DNA from: Nocardioides bizhenqiangii | GTDB taxonomy: Bacteria > Actinomycetota > Actinomycetes > Propionibacteriales > Nocardioidaceae | Assembly: GCF_034661235.1 (NCBI RefSeq) | Contig: NZ_CP141059.1 | Location: 1,921,501 to 1,985,500 of the forward strand | Reading direction: 5' to 3' | DNA length: 64,000 bases | Part shown: in pieces, positions 7,896 through 15,082 of the stretch | How the letters are laid out: the number at the start of each line of letters is the position of its first letter | Numbering within the stretch: the stretch's first letter is position 1 | Translations under genes and position numbers: made by a program | The notes under the pieces: generated by a model | What the model was told of the DNA's origin: nothing | The model's input: the letters and a program-made list of their open reading frames with translations, nothing else | Databases searched by the model: none

Positions 7896-8939
7896 TCACG
7901 GACGGGCGCCGATCCCGGTCCGAAACTCGTGGCTACGGAACCGGCCGCTCGTGCCCGGCGCGAGCGGCGGGTTCGGGCCGCCCTCCGCTGACTGGAACCC
8001 CTCCCACAACGTCATGAAGGTCGCGAAGGCGTCGAGCTCCGGCTCCCAGCCGAGCTCTGCCCGAGCGCGGTCCGTCTTCATCACCGGGATCTGCGCGAGC
8101 AGGTCGAAGAGGCCGGGGGAGGCCGGCACCAGCCGGGCACCCCAGGCAGCCGCAACGGCTCGACGGGTCAGTCCCTTGGGCACGCGGAGCACCGGCCGGC
8201 CGAGCAGGTGTCCGATCGAACCGACGTTCAGCGTGGGATCGGTGGCGATGTTGAAGGCGCCGTCGACCTTGCGGACCAGCGCGAGCCGGTAGGCCTCCAC
8301 GACGTCGTCGGTGTGCACCACCTGCAGCGTCACCCCGGGATCGGGGAGGGCAGGTGGGCCCACGCTGGCGAGCAGCTTGGTCGGCGCCAGCGGTCCGGCG
8401 AACAGGCGCCGCTGCTGAACCGCCGACTCGCGGCGGAAGATGAACGCCGGGCGCAGCCGGACGACCCGCGTCGCGGGATGCCGTGCCTCGAAGGCGTCGA
8501 GCATCCGCTCGACGTACGCCTTCTCCCTGCTGTACGCCGCGGTCGGGACGCCGTGTGTCGGCCACGACTCGTCGACGGGGTACGCCGGACCCGGGCTGTA
8601 GGCGCCGACGGACGAGGCCTGCACGAAGACAGGGACGCTCGCCTCGGAGACCGCGTCCAGGAGGCGGCCGGTGCCGGTGACGTTCGCCTGCCAGGTCATG
8701 GCGGGGTCTCGCGTCGGCTGGAACAGCCAAGCCAGGTGGACCACGGCGTCGGCGCCGCGGAGCAGGTCGGTCGGGACGCTCTCCCCGACGTCGACCCGCC
8801 GCCAGTCGGCGCCCTCGGGCAGGGCGTCCGGCTCCCGGCGGGACACCCCGAGGACGTGGCTGACCTCGACGTCTCCGGCCAGCCGCTCGACCAGCCGGGA
8901 CCCGACGTTGCCGGTCGCTCCGGTGACGACTACTCGCAT
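7896..8939 (-). CDS. NAD-dependent epimerase/dehydratase family protein (extended SDR)
   Basis: A 347-residue extended short-chain dehydrogenase. TGATGNVG (residues 6-13) is the nucleotide-binding motif and Tyr136-x3-Lys140 (YSREK) the catalytic pair, preceded by QASSVGAY with the catalytic Ser. Such proteins act on nucleotide sugars or other small substrates with NAD(P). No sugar-biosynthesis partner is next to it, so the substrate is unknown. It is transcribed with the following reverse-strand gene at 8976-9689, separated by 36 bases, and may share its promoter. Confidence 0.8.
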   Translation of the reverse strand: MRVVVTGATGNVGSRLVERLAGDVEVSHVLGVSRREPDALPEGADWRRVDVGESVPTDLLRGADAVVHLAWLFQPTRDPAMTWQANVTGTGRLLDAVSEASVPVFVQASSVGAYSPGPAYPVDESWPTHGVPTAAYSREKAYVERMLDAFEARHPATRVVRLRPAFIFRRESAVQQRRLFAGPLAPTKLLASVGPPALPDPGVTLQVVHTDDVVEAYRLALVRKVDGAFNIATDPTLNVGSIGHLLGRPVLRVPKGLTRRAVAAAWGARLVPASPGLFDLLAQIPVMKTDRARAELGWEPELDAFATFMTLWEGFQSAEGGPNPPLAPGTSGRFRSHEFRTGIGARP

Positions 8940-8975
8940 CGAGGACCGGTTCCCGATCCGCGGGGGAGCAGACGG

Positions 8976-9689
8976 TTACCGGCCGGTCGCCCGACCGCTC
9001 GCATCGCGCGCCGCGTGGTAGGCGGGCTCCCGGAGCCGCTGGACCCATCCGTAGAACTCCAGCCCGGGAAGGGGATTGCGCACCGGGTCGAACGAGATCG
9101 CCGGGTCCGGTCCTGCGGCGTCGGACACCGTCAGGCGGGCGAACGGCACCCACTCACCCAGACCGCGGGACCACAGGAGGTCGAACGAGAGGGCCGGGTC
9201 GACCGGGTCGGACAGGTCGACCGGGTCGGCCGCCGCGCGCGCGGCGACGAGCACCGGCCCGTACGGGCCTCGATAGGGCAGAAGGGTGGTCAGTGGTCGC
9301 CGCCCGACGTCGAAGCCCGCCGTCAGGACGAATCGCGTGAACCGGCCGAGTCCGGTGCTCGCCAGCAGCAGGTCGGCGAAGCGGTCCTCCACCGGGATGC
9401 GCACCGCGATCCCGTGGATGTCGGGTAGCGCGCGCGGCAGCCCGATAGCCCGCGAGATCCTGACGAGCACCTCGTCGTCGCCGGGCGAGTCCAGCCACGG
9501 GACGCCGGCGGGCTCGTCGCCCCCGGTCCGGACCAGGCGTCCCGTCACCACGTCGCCTTCGGGGTGGAGCGGTTTCCGCGACCCACGCGACCAGGTGATC
9601 GCGCGGGACGCCCCGGCCAGGACGCTGCCCGCGGCGGAGGCGGCACCCTCGGCGAGCGCGGACACCTTCGAAGCGGGGACCTGGTTCAT
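8976..9689 (-). CDS. Catalase-superfamily-like protein of unknown function
   Basis: A 237-residue protein I cannot name with certainty. The segment LHPEGDVVTGRL, followed by VLVRISRAIGLP and PDIHGIAVRIP, resembles the core of the catalase fold (His of the distal pocket, then the VRFS and GxAxR regions), and the C-terminal FYGWVQRLREPAYHAARD resembles small catalase-like proteins of actinobacteria sometimes annotated as phosphodiesterases. It is far shorter than a true catalase (about 480 or more). Heme binding would need a proximal Tyr that I cannot place confidently. Upstream of the SDR gene at 7896-8939. Confidence 0.5.
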   Translation of the reverse strand: MNQVPASKVSALAEGAASAAGSVLAGASRAITWSRGSRKPLHPEGDVVTGRLVRTGGDEPAGVPWLDSPGDDEVLVRISRAIGLPRALPDIHGIAVRIPVEDRFADLLLASTGLGRFTRFVLTAGFDVGRRPLTTLLPYRGPYGPVLVAARAAADPVDLSDPVDPALSFDLLWSRGLGEWVPFARLTVSDAAGPDPAISFDPVRNPLPGLEFYGWVQRLREPAYHAARDASGRATGR

Positions 9690-9751
9690 GCCTGCGTGGT
9701 ACCCGACCGGCCCGCCATGATGTCGTGCCTCCGCGCCTGAGCCTTCCGACC

Positions 9752-10708
9752 TCAGGGATGGATGACCAGGTCGCCCACCTTGCGACCCGAGTCGACCCGC
9801 GCGTGCGCGGCGACGAGCGCCTCCAGCCCGTCCTCGGCGACGGCGTCGTCGATCACCGCAGTGAGGTGCCCGTCGGCCACCAGGCCGAGCAGCTCCGCGA
9901 AGTCCTCGGCCCGCTCGGGAGGCGTACCCGCCTTAGCGTTGCCGCGTGCCCGGAGCAGGTCCCAGAAGTCGGCGACGACGAGCAGCAGCACGCCGTGCTC
10001 GGTGAGGAGCCGCCGGCCCGCGGCCAGACCGATGTTGCCGACCGCGTCCATGACGACGTCGTACTTCGTGGTGAGCTCGGCGGCCGGCGTGGCGGTGTAG
10101 TCCACGACCTCGTCGGCGCCGAGCTTGCGGACCAGCTCGACGTTCGCGGTGCTCGTCACCGCGGTGACGGTCGCGCCGAGGTGCTTGGCCAGTTGGACGG
10201 CGGCACTGCCGACGGCGCCGGAAGCACCGTTGACGAGGACGGTGGCGCCCGGTTGCACGGCGGCCTTGCCGCGGAGATAGGCCAACGCAGTGCTGCCACC
10301 GAACAGCACAGCGGCCGCCTCGTCGTGGCTGACCCCTGCCGGCTTGGGCACGACCTTGGTGGCCGCGACGGCGACGTACTCCGCGTGTGCGCCCATCCCG
10401 AAGCCGGTCATGCCCGCCACCGCGTCGCCCACCGATAACCCCTGCACCTCGGAGCCGAGGGCCTCGATCGTCCCCGAGAACGCCATGCCGAGGACGGGGC
10501 GGCGCGGCCGGAGGATGCCGAAGGCGGCGCGGGCGAACGGCGTGAACCCGCGCGGGTATCGCGAGCCGCGCACCCGGGCGTCGGCCACCGTCACGGCGAC
10601 CGACCGCACCCGCACGAGCACCTCGCGCCGCCGCGGCGCCGGCATCGGCATCTCGACGATCCTGACGACCTCGGGTGGTCCGTAACGCTCCGCGACTGCT
10701 GCCCTCAT
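9752..10708 (-). CDS. NADPH:quinone reductase-like MDR oxidoreductase
   Basis: A 318-residue zinc-independent medium-chain dehydrogenase/reductase. The GroES-like N-terminal half is followed by a Rossmann half with VNGASGAVGSAAVQLAKHLG. The structural and catalytic zinc cysteines are missing, as in quinone oxidoreductases. Start ATG 10708 is preceded by GGGGAG; a longer start at 10744 would cross the operator-proximal leader and lacks such a site. A perfect palindrome (10750-10764) upstream suggests control by a TetR-type repressor, as is common for quinone or xenobiotic reductases. No repressor gene is adjacent. Confidence 0.8.
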   Translation of the reverse strand: MRAAVAERYGPPEVVRIVEMPMPAPRRREVLVRVRSVAVTVADARVRGSRYPRGFTPFARAAFGILRPRRPVLGMAFSGTIEALGSEVQGLSVGDAVAGMTGFGMGAHAEYVAVAATKVVPKPAGVSHDEAAAVLFGGSTALAYLRGKAAVQPGATVLVNGASGAVGSAAVQLAKHLGATVTAVTSTANVELVRKLGADEVVDYTATPAAELTTKYDVVMDAVGNIGLAAGRRLLTEHGVLLLVVADFWDLLRARGNAKAGTPPERAEDFAELLGLVADGHLTAVIDDAVAEDGLEALVAAHARVDSGRKVGDLVIHP

Positions 10709-10749
10709 GGTTGCTCCCCTTGCTCGGTGTCCGTGGACCTCCACCCTAA

Positions 10750-10764
10750 CCTTACGGCGTAAGG
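10750..10764. promoter_or_regulatory. TetR-type operator-like palindrome
   Basis: CCTTACG-G-CGTAAGG is a perfect 7-bp inverted repeat with a one-base centre, 42 bases upstream of the quinone reductase start and 89 upstream of the divergent serine hydrolase start. CTTACG...CGTAAG palindromes are typical of TetR-family sites. The repressor would be encoded elsewhere. Confidence 0.6.
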
Positions 10765-10852
10765 AAGCAAGCCGTCGTCACAGGAACCAGGGGTGGCTCA
10801 GGGATGTCCCTGACGGTCCCGGTCATTCACCGACCTCTGTCATGGTGGAGCG

Positions 10853-11995
10853 GTGACCTCGTTGCAACCTCTGGTCGACGCCGCGTGCGTGTCCCCGGCG
10901 ATACCCGGCGCGGTCGCGCTGGTGTCCCGCGGTGGCGAGACAGAGGTGGCGATCACCGGACAGCGCACGCTCGGCGGTGAGCCGATGACACGCGACACGG
11001 TCTTCCGGATCGCCTCCCTCACCAAGCCGATCACGGCCGCGGCCACGATGGTCCTCGTCGAACGTGGTCGACTCGGTCTCGACGAGTCGGTCGCCTCGTT
11101 GCTGCCCGAGCTCGCACGGCCGTCCGTGCTGCGATCGGTCACCGGTCCGGTCGACGAGCCGAGCAACCTGGTGCCGGCGAAGCGCCCGATCACGGTGCGC
11201 GACCTGCTGACGTTCCAAGCGGGACACGGCATGCCCGACAGCTTCGACGCTCCGATCGTCAGCGTGCTCTCCGAGCGGTTGGGCGAGGGACCGCCCCGCC
11301 CGCAACAGCGCCCGGCGCCGGACGAGTGGATGTCCCGCCTCGCCGGGGTGCCGATGGTGCACCATCCCGGCGAGGGCTGGACCTACAACCTCGGTTCGGA
11401 GATCCTCGGCGTCCTCCTCGCCCGGGCGAGTGGCCGGACGCTGGGCGAGGTGCTGACCGACACGGTCCTCGGTCCGACCGGGATGGACGACACCGCCTTC
11501 TGGACCGACCGGACCGACCGGCTCGCGTCGCTCTACCTCCGCGACGGGACCGACCTCGAGCTGGTCGACCCACCCGAGGGGCAGTGGTCACGCTCGCCGC
11601 CGTTCGAGTCCGGCGCCGGCGGGTTGGTGTCGACCGTCGACGACTGGCACGCCTTCGGCCGGATGCTGTTGGCCGGCGGCGTCCACGACGGGCACCGCGT
11701 CCTCGCGGAGGAGTCCGTCACCGCGATGATGACGTCGTACATCGACGGCGGGCCGGGCCATCCGTTCCTCGGCGGCCAGGGGTGGGGCTTCGGAGGGTCG
11801 GTGGACATCCGGCAGATCGACCCCTGGAACGTGCCCGGCCGGTACGGCTGGGTCGGTGGCACCGGTACTGCCGGCTACGTCATCCCGTCGTCCGACACGG
11901 TCGTGGTGTGGTTGACCCAGGTCGAGCTCCGGAGTCCCGAGGACTTCACCGCGATGGGTGAGGTCCTCACCTACGCCGCCGATCCGGACGCCTGA
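10853..11995 (+). CDS. Serine hydrolase, beta-lactamase/esterase (class C-like) family
   Basis: A 380-residue protein with the penicillin-binding-protein fold. Ser55-x2-Lys58 (SLTK) and Tyr178-x-Asn/Leu (TYNLG) are the first two active-site motifs, and a GGTGTAG stretch near residue 335 is the likely third (HTG/KTG-like) element. No signal peptide is visible, so it is probably cytoplasmic, as in EstB-type esterases rather than true secreted beta-lactamases. Start GTG 10853 follows GGTGGAG. Substrate unknown. It shares its upstream region with the palindrome at 10750-10764 and could be co-regulated with the quinone reductase. Confidence 0.85.
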   Translation: MTSLQPLVDAACVSPAIPGAVALVSRGGETEVAITGQRTLGGEPMTRDTVFRIASLTKPITAAATMVLVERGRLGLDESVASLLPELARPSVLRSVTGPVDEPSNLVPAKRPITVRDLLTFQAGHGMPDSFDAPIVSVLSERLGEGPPRPQQRPAPDEWMSRLAGVPMVHHPGEGWTYNLGSEILGVLLARASGRTLGEVLTDTVLGPTGMDDTAFWTDRTDRLASLYLRDGTDLELVDPPEGQWSRSPPFESGAGGLVSTVDDWHAFGRMLLAGGVHDGHRVLAEESVTAMMTSYIDGGPGHPFLGGQGWGFGGSVDIRQIDPWNVPGRYGWVGGTGTAGYVIPSSDTVVVWLTQVELRSPEDFTAMGEVLTYAADPDA

Positions 11996-12059
11996 GCGAG
12001 GGTGCGCTCACCCGTTCGGGCCATTCACAACCGGGCGGGCTGCAGTGGATGCTGGTCCG

Positions 12060-12641
12060 ATGGCAGAGACCGTTGACACCGCTGACCGGAAGAGCATCGC
12101 GATCCCCCTGGGCGCCTTCGCCGCGGGCGCGGTCGTGGCGTTGCTGCTCGGGGTGTTCAGCAAGGTGCACGACCCGACCCTCGACGGCACGACGACCCTC
12201 GGCTTCAACGACGTCCGCGACATGAAGGTGGTGGTGTCGACGGTGATCGGGGTGCTGGCCGTCGGCCAGCTCGTCGGAGCGCTCTGGATCTACGGCAAGC
12301 TCGGGATCAAGGCGCCGTCCTGGCTGGGCACGGCGCACCGCGCCTCAGGGGCGCTCGCCCTCCTGCTCGCGGTGTTCGTCGGCTATCACTGCATCTGGGC
12401 CTTCGGCTTCCAGACCGGGACGACGGCGCACGGCTACGAGGTGCCCGCCCGGGCGATCGTCCACGAGGTCCTCGCGTGCATGGTGTTCGGTGCCGTCGTG
12501 GTGAAGGTCGTCGCCGTCCGCTCGAGGCGCGCGCCGGGGTGGTTCCTGCCGATCGCCGGAGGACTGCTGTTCTCGCTGCTCATCGTCGTCGTGCTGACCT
12601 CGGCGGGCTGGTACATCGACGAGAAGGGCTGGCCGAGCTAG
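12060..12641 (+). CDS. Four-helix membrane protein, DUF6529-like
   Basis: A 193-residue membrane protein with about four hydrophobic segments (residues about 16-36, 60-80, 98-120, 132-155 and a final one near 165-185). Conserved-looking His residues (TAHRASG, YHCIWAF, IVHEVLA) in helices suggest a cytochrome b561-like heme site, but this is inference. ATG 12060 was chosen at MAETVD; the upstream frame is open but hydrophilic and unlike a leader. No clear operon partner. Confidence 0.55.
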   Translation: MAETVDTADRKSIAIPLGAFAAGAVVALLLGVFSKVHDPTLDGTTTLGFNDVRDMKVVVSTVIGVLAVGQLVGALWIYGKLGIKAPSWLGTAHRASGALALLLAVFVGYHCIWAFGFQTGTTAHGYEVPARAIVHEVLACMVFGAVVVKVVAVRSRRAPGWFLPIAGGLLFSLLIVVVLTSAGWYIDEKGWPS

Positions 12642-12769
12642 GCGGCACCAGCGGGCGCTACGCCGTCCGCGGCCTCGGTCTGGGCTGCCGGGGCAAGCGC
12701 GTAGCCCGGACGATGCACACCGAGTTCGTGGTAGTCCTCGTGGCAGCCGCAGGCATTGCGCGGATCCAT
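12638..12769 (-). CDS. Short Cys/His-containing ORF, uncertain
   Basis: A 43-residue reverse-strand ORF begins at ATG 12769 and stops at 12638-12640, overlapping the previous gene's stop by four bases. Its N-terminal part has NACGCHEDYHELG, a tight Cys-x-Cys-His-x3-His set that could bind metal; the C-terminal half is Ala-rich. The third-position GC is lower than in neighbouring genes and the ribosome binding site is weak. The 185-base gap between the membrane protein and the LLM gene is otherwise unassigned. May be chance. Confidence 0.3.
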   Translation of the reverse strand: MDPRNACGCHEDYHELGVHRPGYALAPAAQTEAADGVAPAGAA

Positions 12770-12826
12770 GACGATCCACTACCCAGCCCGCTGAAAGTCA
12801 CTCCCAGAAAAGCCGAGAGGATCCGT

Positions 12827-13714
12827 ATGCAGATCGGTGTCGCCCTGCCGCAGATGGCTCGCGACTACGGCCCGGGGACCACGGTGGAGTGGTCGAGGGC
12901 CATCGACGAAGGACCGTTCTCCAGCGTCTCCGCGGGGGAGCGGGTGACCTTCTCGAACCCCGAGATGGTGGCGTCCCTGGCGGCGGCGGCCGCGGTCACT
13001 CGCCGGGTGCGGATCATGGCCAACGTGTGGGTGCTTCCTGCGCACCCGGCGGCGATGGTGGCCCAGCAGGTCGGCACCCTCGACCAGCTCGCTCCGGGCC
13101 GGCTCTCGCTGGGCGTCGGGGTGGGCGGGCGCGAGCACGACTACCAGGCGCTCGGGGCTCCGCTGGATGCCCGGCACGCCCGGCTGGACACCAAGGTCGC
13201 AGAGCTCCGACAGCTGCTGGCGGGCGAGCCGCCCTTCCCCGGTGCCGACCCGGTGGGTCCCGCGCTGACCGGGGCGATCCCCGAGATCCTGGCGGCGGCG
13301 ATGGGCCCGAAGTCGATGGCCAGGGCCGCCCGGTGGGCCGACGGGGTCACCGGGTTCACGGTGACGGGGCGTCGAGCCGAGATGGAGTCGACCAACCAGC
13401 GCGCCGACGAGGCCTGGGCGGCCGCGGATCGACCGACGCCTCGCAAGGTGACCGGGTGCTTCGTCGCGCTGGGCATCGACGATCCCCAGGCCACCCTCCG
13501 GGACTACGTGTGCCGCTACCTCGCCTTCGCCGGCGACGAGATCGCGGCGGCGATGGCCGACGAGGTGACGATCAGCTCGCCGGACGCAGTCGCCCGGCTG
13601 CTCGACGACGCCGAGGGCGCCGGCTGCGACGAGCTGATCCTGGTCCCGGCGACCGCCGACCGCCGCTGCCTGGATGCGATGGAGGCGCTGGTCAGCCGGC
13701 GCGGCGGAGCATGA
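12827..13714 (+). CDS. LLM-class (luciferase-like, F420-type) oxidoreductase
   Basis: A 295-residue TIM-barrel oxidoreductase. It opens with IGVALPQMARDYGPG, and contains VTRRVRIMANVWVLPAHPA, the usual strand-3 region, and APGRLSLGVGVGGREHDYQ, typical of LLM-class enzymes that use F420 (or FMN). Start ATG 12827 follows GAGAGG. Such enzymes perform hydride transfers on varied substrates; the specific one is unknown. The stop overlaps the following small gene (ATGA, 13711-13714), so they are co-translated. Confidence 0.85.
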   Translation: MQIGVALPQMARDYGPGTTVEWSRAIDEGPFSSVSAGERVTFSNPEMVASLAAAAAVTRRVRIMANVWVLPAHPAAMVAQQVGTLDQLAPGRLSLGVGVGGREHDYQALGAPLDARHARLDTKVAELRQLLAGEPPFPGADPVGPALTGAIPEILAAAMGPKSMARAARWADGVTGFTVTGRRAEMESTNQRADEAWAAADRPTPRKVTGCFVALGIDDPQATLRDYVCRYLAFAGDEIAAAMADEVTISSPDAVARLLDDAEGAGCDELILVPATADRRCLDAMEALVSRRGGA

Positions 13715-14205
13715 CGTCGCGTTCGGAAGGCGGAGACCCGCACGTCCTCGCGCCCGGTCAGGCGCCCACCCCGTTCACCGCCGCCGAGATCCGTGAGCGG
13801 TGCGCGGTCGGGAAGACGATCCGGGTCCTGGTCGAGATCGAGGGCGAGGCGCCGTACCACCGGGTGACGACGTACGTCGAGTGCGACGACTCCGGTGCCA
13901 CCATCCGGCGATCAACGCTCGCGCTCGACCACTCACCCCTCGCCGAGCCCGAGATCGAGCACGTGACCTGGCTCGGTCTCCAGAGCCACGCGTCGTTCCC
14001 CGCCGCCGACACCACGATCGAGTCCGAGCGCATCGAGACCGCGCTCGGTGAGCTGGACTGCCTGCGCTACACCGTCCGCGAGGGCGAGGGCGAGAAGGTC
14101 CTCTGGTTCGCGAAGGACCTTCCCGGCATGCCGGTCCGGTTCCTGACCCGCGCCGGCGGCGAGGTCGTGATGACGGTGTCCGTGGTCGAGAGCAGCTTGC
14201 CCTGA
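13711..14205 (+). CDS. Hypothetical protein downstream of LLM oxidoreductase
   Basis: A 164-residue soluble protein that I do not recognise. It has no signal peptide or membrane segment. The C-terminal half, with LGELDCLRYTV, EKVLWFAKDLPGMPV and VVMTVSVVES, is beta-rich and faintly like DUF3108-type beta-barrel domains. The overlap with the LLM oxidoreductase gene (ATGA) suggests it acts on the same substrate or pathway. No motif gives a reaction. Confidence 0.6.
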   Translation: MTSRSEGGDPHVLAPGQAPTPFTAAEIRERCAVGKTIRVLVEIEGEAPYHRVTTYVECDDSGATIRRSTLALDHSPLAEPEIEHVTWLGLQSHASFPAADTTIESERIETALGELDCLRYTVREGEGEKVLWFAKDLPGMPVRFLTRAGGEVVMTVSVVESSLP

Positions 14206-14274
14206 GGTCACGGTGTGATTCGAGAAGTCACGCCTCCTGGGTGAGTTCAGCTCCAACCAAACCAGGAGGTAGTC

Positions 14275-14655
14275 GTGCCCAGTGCCAACAAGATGACCAC
14301 GCCGGTGAGCGTGGACCTGCCGGTCCTCAAGGGCCGGTACGCCGAGCTCGACGGATACACCGTCGGGTTCGAGTCCTACCCGGAGGACGTCGATCCGGCT
14401 CCGCTCTTCGCCGGGCTGCCGGAGGACCGGTGCCAGTGCACCCATTGGGGTGTGGTCCAAAGCGGTCAGGTGACCTTCCGCTGGGCCGACCACGAGGAGA
14501 CCTACGGCGCCGGCGACGCCTACCACGCGCCGCCCGGTCACCTGCCGTTGATCTCGGGCGGCACCAGTCTCGTCGAGTTCAGCCCGACCGACGGTCTCGA
14601 AGCGACCATGGCCGTCATCGAGGCCAACCTCGCGACGGCGGGTGACCTGTCATGA
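14275..14655 (+). CDS. Cupin-domain protein
   Basis: A 126-residue protein with a single cupin-type beta-barrel: CTHWGVVQSGQVTFRW, then YGAGDAYHAPPGHLP, where His and acidic residues sit at positions expected for metal ligands. Start GTG 14275 follows an ideal AGGAGG (14264-14269). Reaction unknown; cupins range from dioxygenases to sensors. Its stop overlaps the next gene's ATG (14652-14655), so it is probably an operon with the NTF2-like gene and the TPR protein. Confidence 0.75.
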   Translation: MPSANKMTTPVSVDLPVLKGRYAELDGYTVGFESYPEDVDPAPLFAGLPEDRCQCTHWGVVQSGQVTFRWADHEETYGAGDAYHAPPGHLPLISGGTSLVEFSPTDGLEATMAVIEANLATAGDLS

Positions 14656-15075
14656 CCACCATCGCGAGCGAGATTCCGGCCCACGTCCGAGCTAGCGTCG
14701 ACCGGCTCGTCGTGTTCCTCGAGACGGGCGCGACCGACGGGCTGTTCGCACCCGACGTCTTCGCCGACATCACGCTTCCGCACTGGCGGGTCCAGGCGCA
14801 CGGCGCCGAGGATGTTGCGTCTTCGAAGACACAGTCCCACCCACCGTCCGGGCGGACCCGGGTCGAGAAGGTGCTGGCCGGAGCCGACGGTTACACGGTC
14901 AAGGTCGAGGAGCGGTGGGAGGACGGGGGGGCAGCAGTGGTACTGCCGCGAGGCGTTCGTCTGCGATCTCGACGAGGAAGGCCGGATCACCGAGATCAGC
15001 GTCTACTGCACTGGCGACTGGGATGAAGCGGCCGTCGCGCGGCACGCCGAAGCAGTGACGCTGCTGCGGCCCTGA
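14652..15075 (+). pseudogene. NTF2/SnoaL-like protein, frameshifted
   Basis: From ATG 14652 the frame encodes an NTF2-like start and central part (HVRASVDRLVVFLETG, LPHWRVQAHG). After VEERWEDGG the homologous continuation QQWYCREAFVCDLDEEGRI moves to another frame and ends at 15075. Removing one G from the seven-G run at 14925-14931 restores one 140-residue protein. As given, the reading frame ends at 15026 with unrelated residues. A homopolymer insertion, either a sequencing error or natural decay. Family members are often small cyclases, isomerases or ligand-binding folds; no function is assigned. Confidence 0.75.
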
Positions 15076-15082
15076 TGTCACG

